NCBI RefSeq assembly: GCF_014201145.1
Contig: NZ_JACHDP010000001.1
Coordinates: forward strand, 5,084,001 to 5,148,000
Reading direction: 5' to 3'
DNA from: Micromonospora parathelypteridis
GTDB taxonomy: Bacteria > Actinomycetota > Actinomycetes > Mycobacteriales > Micromonosporaceae
Length of the DNA: 64,000 bases
Below the pieces are notes generated by a model, which saw only the letters and a list, made by a program, of their open reading frames with translations, was not told the origin of the DNA and made no database searches. This document shows, in pieces, positions 52,003 to 60,724 of the stretch. The translations under genes were made by a program, and so were the position numbers. The stretch's first letter is position 1. Every line of letters begins with the position of its first letter.

Positions 52003-52638
52003 CTACCCTCGGCGGCCCGGTCGCTGCGGCTCCGGACGTTCCACCCGCACGGGGTCGCCGCGTACGAGCTCGTCGTGGATGCGCCACCGAGCGGTGGTGA
52101 CGGCACGCCGTGCCGCCTCGTCGCCGTGCTCGATGCGTTGCCGCAGCAGTTGCAGGGCGATGCGGCGGTTGAGGCTGAACTGCCGCTCCTCATCCACCAC
52201 GACGACGATGCCCGACGGCCGGTGCGTCGCTCGTACCGCGGTGCTGGCCTTGTTGCGGTGCTGACCACCCGGACCACCGGTACGGCAGGCGACGATGTCG
52301 ACGTCCGCCTCCACGAACGTCGTCGGCTGGGCGTCGCGGTGCGGCGGCTGGGCGGTGACGTACCAGTTCTTTCGGCCGGCGCTCGCCCGGTACGGGCTGG
52401 GAGCCTGCCAGCACAGCGTGCCGGTCCAGGAGGCGGCGAACGTCTCGGCGCCGGCACCGGAGATCTGGATGAGCACCGATCGGTAGGTGCCGTGCCGGTC
52501 ACCGGGCACGGCCTGAACCTGCTGGATCGTCAGGCCTCGACCAGTGCCGTCCGCGGTCAGGCGGTGCAGCAACCGGGCAAGCGCCCAGGCGCACTCCTGC
52601 GGGCCACGCCCGGCGGACAGCAGCAGGAACGCGCTCAC
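52003..52638 (-). CDS. prfH: Peptide chain release factor H (ribosome rescue)
   Basis: A 211-residue RF1-like protein without the stop-codon-reading domain. The PrfH N-terminus is LLLSAGRGPQECAWALARLL, the central YRASAGRKNWYV and the GGQ motif TGGPGGQHRNKASTAVRATH. The GTG start overlaps the rtcB stop (GTGA). PrfH hydrolyses peptidyl-tRNA on ribosomes whose decoding-centre rRNA has been cut, allowing RtcB to reseal the rRNA. All key residues appear intact. The tail is Arg/Pro-rich and basic. Confidence 0.95.
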   Translation of the reverse strand: MSAFLLLSAGRGPQECAWALARLLHRLTADGTGRGLTIQQVQAVPGDRHGTYRSVLIQISGAGAETFAASWTGTLCWQAPSPYRASAGRKNWYVTAQPPHRDAQPTTFVEADVDIVACRTGGPGGQHRNKASTAVRATHRPSGIVVVVDEERQFSLNRRIALQLLRQRIEHGDEAARRAVTTARWRIHDELVRGDPVRVERPEPQRPGRRG

Positions 52639-53822
52639 GACCGGCCTCGCGCGCCGCGGTGGCCTCGCGGGCCCGGGCGTGACGTGGACCCGAGATCGGG
52701 TGTCTTGTAGGTGACCAGGGGAATCGTGCTGACCACCGGCGTGGCCAGCCGGTGCTCGACAAGGTCGGCGATCACCTGCTCGATGCGCTTGTACGCCGTG
52801 GGCGCCTCCTCGAAGAGCAGTTGGCGCTCACCGCACACCACCAGCGAGCCCACCGGCGTCCGGCGTAGCTCCTCGACCGTGTGCTTGGCGCGGCCCCGCC
52901 GGAGGGCGTCGGCGCGCGACATCTTCCGGCCGGCGCCATGCGCCACCGAGTGGTTGGCCTCCGGCCCGGCGTGGGCGGCCACCAGGTAGGACGCCGTGCC
53001 GCGCGTACCGGCGACGAGAACGTCCCGGCCGTCACCCGACGCCGCGCCCTTGCGGTGCAGGTAGACCCCGTCGCGGACCTCGACCAGGTTGTGGCACTCA
53101 TCGACGATCGGTTCGGACGGCTCGGCCCCCAACGCGTACGCGACCCGGGCGGCCAGCACCCGGCGGTTGAGCGAACCCCACCGCACGGCTTCGTCGTGCA
53201 TCGCCAGGTAGGCGGCAGGATCGGGGGCGGCGCCGGCGCCGTGGACCTCGGTGTGCGCCCGAAGGATCCGCTCACCCAGACCACGCGAACCGCTGTGGAC
53301 GATGAGAACGAGATCGCCGGCGTTCAGCCCGAGGCGAGCCGCGTGGCCCGCATCGAGGATCGTGTCGACGCGCGCCAACTCGACGAAGTGGTTTCCCCGT
53401 CCGACTGTCCCGAGACCCTCCAGGTGACCGGCCGGGACGTCACCCTCAACGACGACCCAGGCCGGATCGTCGGCGTCCCGCTCCGGGTCCAACGCGCGGT
53501 CGAGGTCGGGAAACCGGGAGGCGAGCCGCTCCGGCACGGCACGCTTGAGCTTGATGGGGAACACGGCGATGCCACAGCCGATGTCGGAGCCCACCAGAAA
53601 CGGGTACAGCACGGTCGACGCCATGGCCGCGCCGATGGGCGCGCCCTTGCCGGGGTGCAGGTCCGGCATCGCGGCAACGTGGATCATGCCGTCGAGGGCG
53701 GCTACCTGCTGGCACTGCGTGAGCGCATCGGACTCGATCCAGCTCGCGGGTGAGGCGAAGACCGTGACGGTGGCCGGGGCGGACGAGGGCAGGGACTCCC
53801 GAGGGAGGTGGTGCTCAGACAA
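52635..53822 (-). CDS. rtcB: RNA ligase RtcB (PrfH-associated)
   Basis: 395 residues; the best start is TTG 53822, giving SEHHLPRESLPSS before the core. Active-site motifs are all present: AAMPDLHPGKGAPIGAAMAS, LVGSDIGCGIAVFP (metal Cys), VGRGNHFVELA, LIVHSGSRGLGE, and SVAHGAGRKMSR with the GMP-accepting His. RtcB joins 2',3'-cyclic phosphate or 3'-phosphate RNA to 5'-OH ends with GTP and manganese. Coupled to prfH, it probably repairs ribosomal RNA cut by a ribotoxin. Confidence 0.95.
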   Translation of the reverse strand: MSEHHLPRESLPSSAPATVTVFASPASWIESDALTQCQQVAALDGMIHVAAMPDLHPGKGAPIGAAMASTVLYPFLVGSDIGCGIAVFPIKLKRAVPERLASRFPDLDRALDPERDADDPAWVVVEGDVPAGHLEGLGTVGRGNHFVELARVDTILDAGHAARLGLNAGDLVLIVHSGSRGLGERILRAHTEVHGAGAAPDPAAYLAMHDEAVRWGSLNRRVLAARVAYALGAEPSEPIVDECHNLVEVRDGVYLHRKGAASGDGRDVLVAGTRGTASYLVAAHAGPEANHSVAHGAGRKMSRADALRRGRAKHTVEELRRTPVGSLVVCGERQLLFEEAPTAYKRIEQVIADLVEHRLATPVVSTIPLVTYKTPDLGSTSRPGPRGHRGARGRS

Positions 53823-54037
53823 GGATGCTCACTTCTCGCTGCGAACGTGGGAACGGACGGCGTCACGGCCGCCGGGAGTCGTCACCGGTGGCGCGGAGCA
53901 GGGGAAGGTGTCCGTCAGTACGTCATGGACGTAACTCTCGCCGAGCACGCCGGACACGACAAGCGATTTTCCCTCACGTACTGAGCGACGGGCGCAGCCG
54001 CGTGCCGCAGAACGTTCGGCCAGGCATCATGGTCTCC

Positions 54038-54355
54038 ATGAACGCCGATTGGGTCACCATCGCGGCCTACGAGAACACGCGGGGCTGTCCGCAGCCGCTG
54101 GCAGCCGTCCGCGTTTGACTGCGTGACCGAGGCATCGACTGGATGCCGTTCGAGTCGGGCGAGGTCCACTGGGGTCTGGCCTGCGGCGTCGGTCCTGACG
54201 GCCACTGGCACGGCTGGCTCGAGATCCGGATCGCCGCCGCCGCACTTCTCCGCCTCGGCCTGCATCCCGACCAGCCCACCGCGACGGTAACCGGGCCCGC
54301 CCCGCCCGGCTGGTGGCACGCAGCAGCAGAACGCAACGCTCGGCGAACTCAGTGA
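54038..54355 (+). pseudogene. Small gene interrupted by an in-frame TGA
   Basis: ATG 54038 (MNADWVTIAAYENTRG) stays in one frame to a stop at 54353, but a TGA at 54116 interrupts it after PLAAVRV. The continuation LRDRGIDWMPFESGEVHWGL, then GHWHGWLEIRIAAAALLRLG, reads like normal coding sequence. A single mutation of TGG or CGA to TGA would explain it. A restart at ATG 54143 would give 70 residues. No family is recognised. Confidence 0.5.
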
Positions 54356-54395
54356 TCAGTTCCGAAAGACGCCCCGTTACCAGATAGGACTGTCG

Positions 54396-54842
54396 ATGAA
54401 ATCTGCGGAGACGCCCGTACGCGACGAGATCACCGCCTTCCTGCACGACTACGCGCGGGCCGTCGCGGCCGGCGACAGCGCCGCCGTTGCCGCCAGCTAC
54501 GCCGAGACCTACATCGAGGGTGACCCGGGCGGGGCGGCCGCCATCACCAACGACACCGACTACCGAACCGCACTCGACCAACGCCACACGGCGATGACCG
54601 AGCAGTTCGGTCTCACCGGAGCCCACGTCACCGTCCTGGACGTGCTCGACCTGGCGCCGGGGTACGTGCTCGTCCCCACCAGGTGGACGTTGGACTTCGC
54701 GCCGCCCCACGGCACCGCCGGCAGCGCCCAGTTCGCGCAGACCTACGTCGTGCGCGTCGGCGACGAAGGGCCACAAATTCTGCTCTACCTCTCGCATGAG
54801 CGGGAGGACGAGGCCATGCGCAAGCTGGGGCTCAGCGACTGA
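54396..54842 (+). CDS. SnoaL/NTF2-like protein
   Basis: A 148-residue protein: EITAFLHDYARAVAAGDSAA, AASYAETYIEGDPGG, DRRHT-type central strand and VPTRWTLDFAPPHGTAGSAQ, then TYVVRVGDEGPQILLYLSHE. The cone-shaped NTF2 fold is used by polyketide cyclases, isomerases and ligand-binding proteins. No catalytic pair is obvious. It stands alone, convergent with the collagen-like gene. Confidence 0.82.
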   Translation: MKSAETPVRDEITAFLHDYARAVAAGDSAAVAASYAETYIEGDPGGAAAITNDTDYRTALDQRHTAMTEQFGLTGAHVTVLDVLDLAPGYVLVPTRWTLDFAPPHGTAGSAQFAQTYVVRVGDEGPQILLYLSHEREDEAMRKLGLSD

Positions 54843-54885
54843 CGTCCTCCCGCGGGGTCCGTGGCAGTTCGACCTGGCAAATGCC

Positions 54886-54921
54886 TCGTCGGCCCACTCC
54901 CAGCTGGGAGTGGGCCGACGA
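54886..54921. terminator. Bidirectional terminator, perfect 36-bp palindrome
   Basis: Two 18-base arms, TCGTCGGCCCACTCCCAG and its exact complement, meet without a spacer between two convergent genes. In RNA four central bases would form the loop. Confidence 0.85.
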
Positions 54922-54980
54922 CAGGGCAGGTCAGAGGTGCCGGGGCGGCCCGGCCGGCAGATCACCGGCCGGGCCGTCGA

Positions 54981-56360
54981 TCAGGACTCCTGACGTCGAC
55001 GCCGCGCGAGGAAGAACGCGAACGCACCCAGCACGACCATCACGCTTCCGATGCCCGTCATGGCCGGGACCACACCGCCACCGGTCACCGGCAGGATGGG
55101 GGCCTTGCCGCCCGGGCTGCCGGGTGCGCCAGGTGCTCCGGGGCTGCCGGGTGCACCGGGGGCTCCAGGGCTGCCGGGTGCTCCGGGTGCTCCGGGGCTG
55201 CCGGGTGCTCCGGGGCTGCCGGGTGCTCCGGGGCTGCCGGGTGCGCCGGGTGCTCCGGGTGCTCCGGGGCTGCCGGGTGCGCCAGGTGCTCCGGGTGCGC
55301 CAGGTGCTCCGGGTGCTCCGGGGGCTCCAGGGCTACCGGGTGCTCCGGGGCTACCGGGTGCTCCGGGGCTACCGGGTGCTCCGGGGCTGCCAGGTGCTCC
55401 GGGGCTGCCAGGTGCTCCGGGGCTGCCGGGTGCTCCGGGGCTGCCGGGTGCTCCGGGGCTGCCGGGTGCTCCGGGGCTGCCGGGCGCGCCGGGGCTGCCA
55501 GGTGCTCCAGGGCTGCCGGGTGCGCCGGGGCTGCCGGGCGGACCCGATGGGCCGGGCTGGCCGGTGGGCCCGGGTGGGCCGGTCGGTCCGGGCGGGCCAG
55601 TCGGTCCGGGTGGGCCCGTCGGTCCGGCGCAAACCGGTGCGGTGATGACGTTGTTGTCGAGGGTGACGGCGGCGGTTCGCGCCAGCGCGCGTCCCTGGAG
55701 GGTCGCGCTCGTGGCCATCGTGATCGACGCCTGGGCCATGACGGTGCCGACGAAGGTGGTGCCCGTGCCGATCGTCGCCGAGCTGCCGATCTTCCAGAAG
55801 ACGTTGCAGGCCGAAGCGCCGTTGGTCAGGACGACGCTGCTGTTCGACGCGGTCGTCAGCGATGAATCGACCTGGAAGATGTAGACGGCGGCGGGGTCGC
55901 CCTGACCGTTGAGCGTCAACGCCCCGGTCAGTTGCGCTGCCCCGATCCGGTAGACGCCGGGGTTGAGCGTGTTGCCGCCGAGTTCCGCGGGAAGGTTGGT
56001 GAAGGGCGTCCGCCCGGCGGCGTCGTTGTAGGCAATGGTCAGGTCACTCTGCGCCTGGAGAGCGTCGGCGTCGCCGAGGTGGACCTCGCCACCGATGGTC
56101 GCCGTTCCGAAGCCCATAGCGGTGTTCCCCGGGAATCGTCCGAGGCTTTGAGCCAGGAAGCTCGGGCCGGTGTTGGTCGGCTCGGCTCCGGCGAGGACGG
56201 AGAAGTCGCCGGCCGTCCCCAGGCCTACCGGTGCATCCGCGGCACTGGCCGGGGTCGAGTCAAGCAGCAGAAAGCTGGCCGCGATGACGGCGGCTGCGGA
56301 CGCCGCGAGTGCGGGCAGTAGCCCTCGTCGAAGACGTAGATGATCGGGTTTTGCTGTCAC
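54981..56360 (-). CDS. Ice-binding-like (DUF3494) surface protein with collagen-like stalk and LPXTG-type anchor
   Basis: A 459-residue protein from GTG 56360 (GGAGGG upstream). Signal peptide to about residue 41. A DUF3494 ice-binding-like beta-solenoid at about 43-240 ([53 protein letters not shown]). A collagen-like stalk of about 57 Gly-X-Y triplets follows (GPTGPPG, then GSPGAPG). The end is LPVTGGG, a hydrophobic helix and RRRRQES, a sortase-type sorting signal. It is probably a wall-anchored adhesin. Confidence 0.93.
   Translation of the reverse strand: MTAKPDHLRLRRGLLPALAASAAAVIAASFLLLDSTPASAADAPVGLGTAGDFSVLAGAEPTNTGPSFLAQSLGRFPGNTAMGFGTATIGGEVHLGDADALQAQSDLTIAYNDAAGRTPFTNLPAELGGNTLNPGVYRIGAAQLTGALTLNGQGDPAAVYIFQVDSSLTTASNSSVVLTNGASACNVFWKIGSSATIGTGTTFVGTVMAQASITMATSATLQGRALARTAAVTLDNNVITAPVCAGPTGPPGPTGPPGPTGPPGPTGQPGPSGPPGSPGAPGSPGAPGSPGAPGSPGAPGSPGAPGSPGAPGSPGAPGSPGAPGSPGAPGSPGAPGSPGAPGSPGAPGAPGAPGAPGAPGAPGSPGAPGAPGAPGSPGAPGSPGAPGSPGAPGAPGSPGAPGAPGSPGAPGAPGSPGGKAPILPVTGGGVVPAMTGIGSVMVVLGAFAFFLARRRRQES
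55110..55629 (-). repeat. Collagen-like Gly-X-Y coding repeat
   Basis: Near-identical 9-base triplet units encode GSPGAP and GAPGAP, with a GPTGPP variant at the N-terminal end. Codon choice is highly uniform, so slippage and copy-number change are likely. Protein-level Gly periodicity shows selection for a triple helix. Confidence 0.9.
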
Positions 56361-56671
56361 AGGAACACCCTCCGTGGGTACTACTTCGCAGGGGGCGCCT
56401 GGTGAGCCACGCCCCTGCGCGAAACGGTCTGAATGGGCAGACGAAGTGCGCTGACCACCACATCACGTCACGGGCGCGTATGCCCATAAAACGGAATAAT
56501 GGGAACGCGTTACTGCTCAATATCCATTCACATTCATGTCCGCCCCATTACGCACAGTGATTGACTGGCGTCTGGTCCGCAGCGCCGGCATCGCGCGAAA
56601 AGGGGCCAACCATAGAGTGACCGTCGTATCTATCCGCAGCCCAGCGACCATCCTCGGTGCTGGTTCGCCGC
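56361..56671. other. Upstream region of the ice-binding protein, downstream of methyltransferase
   Basis: A 311-bp gap, locally AT-richer around 56480-56560 (ACGGAATAATGGGAACGCGT, CAATATCCATTC). This suggests promoter DNA for the GTG at 56360. GGAGGG lies near 56370. No gene or hairpin was recognised. Confidence 0.4.
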
Positions 56672-57307
56672 TCAGGGCCTGATCGCCTGACCGTGGACAC
56701 AGGGTGAGGACGGGCTGTTGCTGGTGGCCGGGAAACGGAACCGGTGCAGCTCCTCGATCGTGAATCCTGCGGCCTCGATGGCCGCGATGGTGTCGCGGTT
56801 GGTGTGGCAGCCGGCGAACAGCGTCGGCCACAGTGTCGCGTCGACCAGTCGTTGGGCCCGGTGCAGCCGGCTGTGCTTCTCGGCGGCGACGTGCTCGAAG
56901 AAGCGCAACTGGCCGCCCGGGCGCAACACTCGACTGACCTCGGCGAGCGCGCTCGCCTGATCCGGAACGGTGCACAACACCAACGCGACCACCGCGGCGT
57001 CGAACTCGCCGTCCCCTGCGGGCAGTGCCTCGGCCAGACCGTCGACGACCGTGACCGGCACCCGCGTGATCGAGGCCGCCCGCTGGGCAGCGGCACGCAG
57101 ACGCCGTTCCGGCTCCACCGCGACGACCTCGGTCACCCCCAGCGGATAGTGGGAGAACATTCGGCCGTTGCCCGCGCCGATCTCGATCACCCGACCGGAA
57201 AGGCCGGCGGCCACGTCCCGTCGGAACTCGGCCGTGCCGGCGCGGTCCATGGCGACGCTGAGCCGCTCGTAGACCCGGGCGAACACCGGGTGGGATACCG
57301 CGGCCAC
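56672..57307 (-). CDS. Class I SAM-dependent methyltransferase
   Basis: About 211 residues from GTG 57307 (GGAGG five bases before), giving VAAVSHPVFARVYERLSVAM. Motif I is RVIEIGAGNGRMFSHYP, followed by VVAVEPERRLRAAAQRAAS, GDGEFDAAVVALVLCTVPDQ and LRPGGQLRFFEHVAAEKHSR. It is of the UbiE/Methyltransf_11 type. A conserved cysteine segment HTNRDTIAAIEAAGFTIEEL is usual in this branch. The substrate is unknown. Confidence 0.88.
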   Translation of the reverse strand: MAAVSHPVFARVYERLSVAMDRAGTAEFRRDVAAGLSGRVIEIGAGNGRMFSHYPLGVTEVVAVEPERRLRAAAQRAASITRVPVTVVDGLAEALPAGDGEFDAAVVALVLCTVPDQASALAEVSRVLRPGGQLRFFEHVAAEKHSRLHRAQRLVDATLWPTLFAGCHTNRDTIAAIEAAGFTIEELHRFRFPATSNSPSSPCVHGQAIRP

Positions 57308-57436
57308 GTCGACCTCCAGCGGTGGGGGTGATCTCCGTAGAACTGTTCTCCCGCGATTGTCCTGCATCGGCGCACTGTTTCCGTCTTACTGGTTGGCAGG
57401 CGATTCAACCCAGCGCAGACAGGACGTGGTTCGACC

Positions 57437-58192
57437 ATGAAGATCGTCGTCATCGGTGGCAGCGGCCTCATCGGCTCCAAGCTCGTGCAGAGCCTCGGCG
57501 CCCAGGGTCACGAGGCGGTGCCGGCATCGCCGAAGACCGGCGTGAACACCCTGACCGGCGACGGAGTGGCGGAAGCGCTCGTCGGCGCCGACGTCGTCGT
57601 CGACGTGTCGAACTCGCCGTCGTTCGAGGACGCCGCCGTACTCAACTTCTTCGAGACCTCGACCCGGACTCTCCTCGCCGCCGCGACGGACGCCGGGGTG
57701 GGCCACTACGTGGCGCTTTCCGTCGTGGGCTCCGACCGGCTCCCGGACAGCGGCTACATGCGGGCGAAGGTCGCTCAGGAGAAGCTCATCGTCGCGTCCG
57801 GGATCCCGTACTCGCTGGTGCACGCCACGCAGTTCTTCGAGTTCGTCCAGGGGATCATCGACGCCGCCACGGACGGCGACACCGTGCACCTCGCGCCGGT
57901 GCTCATCCAGCCGATGGCGGCGGACGACGTCGCGGCCGAGGTGGCCGAGGTCGCCGTCAACGCGCCCACGAACGCCCTGGTCGAGGTCGGTGGCCCGGAG
58001 CGGTTCCGGCTCGACGAGCTGGGACGGACCATCCTCGCGGCACAGCAGGACGCTCGGTCGGTGGTGGCCGACCCCGACGCCCGGTATTTCGGCACCACGC
58101 TGGGCGAACACTCGCTCGTCCCCGGCGACGGCGCACGCATCGCCGGTACGCGCCTCGACGAATGGCGTACGCGGGCGACCCGCGGCAAGTGA
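57437..58192 (+). CDS. NAD(P)-binding atypical SDR (NmrA-like)
   Basis: A 251-residue protein. The nucleotide loop KIVVIGGSGLIGSKLVQSLG is followed by GADVVVDVSNSPSFEDAAVL, HYVALSVVGSDRLPDSGYMR and IPYSLVHATQFFEFVQGIID. It lacks the full YxxxK catalytic pair, as in redox-sensing or NmrA-like members. It may bind NADPH as a sensor or act as a reductase. It is divergent from the methyltransferase. Confidence 0.88.
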   Translation: MKIVVIGGSGLIGSKLVQSLGAQGHEAVPASPKTGVNTLTGDGVAEALVGADVVVDVSNSPSFEDAAVLNFFETSTRTLLAAATDAGVGHYVALSVVGSDRLPDSGYMRAKVAQEKLIVASGIPYSLVHATQFFEFVQGIIDAATDGDTVHLAPVLIQPMAADDVAAEVAEVAVNAPTNALVEVGGPERFRLDELGRTILAAQQDARSVVADPDARYFGTTLGEHSLVPGDGARIAGTRLDEWRTRATRGK

Positions 58193-58201
58193 CCCAGCCC
58201 G

Positions 58202-60436
58202 TTACGTGGCTCGCCCCTGCCCGGGTGGATCCGCCCGCCCTCCGAGGCGCTGCGCCAACTCCCGCACCGCCTCGATGAACGACTCGTCCGTCTCGTCCGG
58301 CCAGTGCCCGTGGATGGGTGGGGGGACGCTGTCGCTGGCCGGCGTCACCACGCCCCCGGGATCGCGCTGTCGGCGATCCACGGCGGGCGCAGGGTCGCTG
58401 GTCGTGGCCGCCGGGGGTGGCCGGTGAGCGGAGAAGACCCAGCCACCGATGGGGTCGGTGTCGCGCCACAGGTTCACCCAGCGCCAGCCGACCCGGCGGC
58501 CGATGTCCTGTAGTGCCGCCTCGTCGATGTAGGCGGGAAAGAGCCGCGCGTAGAGGCGGCGCAGCGGTGACCCGTGGGTGAGCAGGGCGACCCGGCTGAC
58601 GATCTCCGGGGGCAACTGGAGCACGGTCGCCGCGAGCAGGACCGAGCCGTGGCTGTGCCCGTTGAGCAGCACCGCGTGGCCGCTCTCGACGAGGTACGTG
58701 ATTCGGCGGGTCAGCTCCGGTACGGCGCGTTCCGCGTAGCAAGGGGGTGCGAAGGGGTGGGCGGCCCGGGGCCAGAAGGTGCCGAGGTCCCAGAGGACGC
58801 CGACGTGCCGCCGGAACGGGAGGGTCCGGTAGGCGAAGATGCTGCCGAGGATCAGGCCGACGATGATCGCCGCGATCAGCCAACTGCCGAACGCGATGGC
58901 GAAGGTGACCGCGTCCGCCGGTAACCCGACGTTTCGCTCGATGACGTCGCTCGGGAACTGCCCCAACAGGCCGACGGTGGTGGTGGCCGTGGCGAGCCCG
59001 GCGAGGCAGCCGTAGAGCACGGCCAGCGGTACCAGTTTCTCGGTGAACCGAGCCCGGGCTATCGCATCTCGGACCTGCCGCAGTCGGGAGCTCGCCTCCG
59101 GCGGCGGGTCCGGGTAGTCGTGGGCGACGATTGCCGCCGCAGCGCGGCGCCTGCTGCGGCGGGAGATCACGATCAGCAGACCGGCGACGATCAGCGTGAC
59201 CAGGACCCCGCGAAGGAAGCCGTAGATCGCCCAGGTGTACGCGCGGGGTGGGCCGGCGGCGATGCCCGTACCGGTCGGCACGTCGCGATCGAGGAAATCT
59301 GCCGCCCGATAGACCAGTTCGGCTGCGTACGCCACCGCCACGCTGATGCCGGTGGCGGCGATCGCGAGCGCTCCCAGCCCGAACAGAGGGGTGGCACCCC
59401 GCGGCCGGTCCCGGCGCCGGAGCAGCACCACGCCCAGGGCGGCCAGCAGGGTGGTCTGTGCGACGAACAGCCCGGCCAGGGTCGTGTCGTAACCGGGAAG
59501 TCCGCGTCGCCCGTCCCATGGCTGCGGACTCGCCAGCACGTACGCCACGACGACGACCGTCAGGACGATGGCGGCGGTCCGAAGCGCGGTGGTGACCCGG
59601 TCGAACCGCCGATCGGCGGCGGCCCGGTCGATCAGCGGGGGCGTGCAGAGGCAGCCCACGCAGGCCGCCAGGACCACCGCGGTGGCCACGGTCAGCGCGA
59701 CGGTGGCGGCCGTGGCGCCGGTCGCGGCTCGGGCCAGGAGCAGGGTGAGGTTCAGCGTTGCGAACGCGGCGGCGACGTGGAGGGAGCGCAGCCGACCGAC
59801 CAGCGGCTCGGCGTCCCACTGGCCGACCGCGCCGAGCCGGTGCCCGGAGACCTGCTCGGGTGCGCGAAACGCCTCGAACGTCCGCCCCGGTCGGTTGCTG
59901 ACACGCCAGATCAGGCTGATCGCAATGACCGGGACCAGCGCGAGCACCGCCAGTCGCAGCCCAACCGATCGCCCGCTCAGCCAGGACAACCAGCTTCGCC
60001 CAGCGAGGCACCGCGGCGAGTCCAGACACTTCCAGCCGACCAGGTCCAGAGCGATGCCGGCGATGGCGAGCACGTAGAGCACGGTGAGGGTGAGCGCCAG
60101 CAACCGGCACAGGGACCTGACCAGCGCCTCGGAGCCAGGGTTCGCGGGGCGCATCCAGATCGCCACGTTGACCAACATGAACGGCAGCAGGAAAACCAGC
60201 CCCAGGGCGCGGGTCACGGTCCCGGAGGGCAGGTCACCCCAGCGGTACGCCTCCAGCGTCACCCCATGCGGGTTGGTGGTGTCCGGGTACCGAGGGCGCG
60301 TCCGGTAGAAGCCTCCGTTGCGGTCACCCGCCACCTGCGCGGTCTGCTGCAGGTTCAGCACCTCTTCGGGGTTCGCGCCGGAGACTCCGTGCACCCGCAG
60401 CTCCACGATGTCGCCGGAGATGTCCGGGCCGCTCAA
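58202..60436 (-). CDS. Large membrane protein with serine-hydrolase-like motif
   Basis: A 744-residue protein; the start is probably TTG 60436 (LSGPDISGDIVELRVHGVSG). The first 65 residues already show an alpha/beta-hydrolase-like strand with HG. About ten membrane segments follow between residues 75 and 560. The C-terminal part has VESGHAVLLNGHSHGSVLLA, a GxSxG nucleophile elbow, then ALLTHGSPLRRLYARLFPAY. So a lipase-like domain is split around or fused to a membrane domain. No family function is known to me. Confidence 0.75.
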   Translation of the reverse strand: MSGPDISGDIVELRVHGVSGANPEEVLNLQQTAQVAGDRNGGFYRTRPRYPDTTNPHGVTLEAYRWGDLPSGTVTRALGLVFLLPFMLVNVAIWMRPANPGSEALVRSLCRLLALTLTVLYVLAIAGIALDLVGWKCLDSPRCLAGRSWLSWLSGRSVGLRLAVLALVPVIAISLIWRVSNRPGRTFEAFRAPEQVSGHRLGAVGQWDAEPLVGRLRSLHVAAAFATLNLTLLLARAATGATAATVALTVATAVVLAACVGCLCTPPLIDRAAADRRFDRVTTALRTAAIVLTVVVVAYVLASPQPWDGRRGLPGYDTTLAGLFVAQTTLLAALGVVLLRRRDRPRGATPLFGLGALAIAATGISVAVAYAAELVYRAADFLDRDVPTGTGIAAGPPRAYTWAIYGFLRGVLVTLIVAGLLIVISRRSRRRAAAAIVAHDYPDPPPEASSRLRQVRDAIARARFTEKLVPLAVLYGCLAGLATATTTVGLLGQFPSDVIERNVGLPADAVTFAIAFGSWLIAAIIVGLILGSIFAYRTLPFRRHVGVLWDLGTFWPRAAHPFAPPCYAERAVPELTRRITYLVESGHAVLLNGHSHGSVLLAATVLQLPPEIVSRVALLTHGSPLRRLYARLFPAYIDEAALQDIGRRVGWRWVNLWRDTDPIGGWVFSAHRPPPAATTSDPAPAVDRRQRDPGGVVTPASDSVPPPIHGHWPDETDESFIEAVRELAQRLGGRADPPGQGRAT

Positions 60437-60724
60437 CCGCGCTGATCCATCCGACGTCCCCCCGAGGCGTCTCGGCAGCCCTCGTCACACGATCCACCCG
60501 AGGCCAGCCCCGCCGGCACCGTGCCGGGGCGCCGCCCCGACGGCGGCAGACCGCGGGTCTACCCGAACCGGACGGCTTCAATCGTGGCGGGCCTCGACGC
60601 GCCACCGCTCACTCGCCTCCCCGGCCGCGCGGTCGGCGTACCTCGGTCTGTGCCGCCGCCGGTCGCCGGGCGTGTCGATCCGCTGGCGGTGGATTGATCC
60701 GGTCAGGGCGGGGTAGGTGCCGCC
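60437..60724. other. Intergenic region, membrane hydrolase / FUSC transporter
   Basis: A 288-bp divergent gap expected to hold both promoters. I see no palindrome, hairpin or convincing short gene in it. Confidence 0.35.

Noticed and set aside
54116..54118. TGA read as selenocysteine
   Set aside because: No selenoprotein family similarity, no neighbouring Sec machinery and no visible SECIS-like hairpin. A stop mutation is simpler.
55110..55629. Regular short repeats that might suggest a CRISPR array
   Set aside because: The period is 9 bases with no unique spacers, and the frame encodes Gly-X-Y triplets. It is a collagen-like coding repeat.
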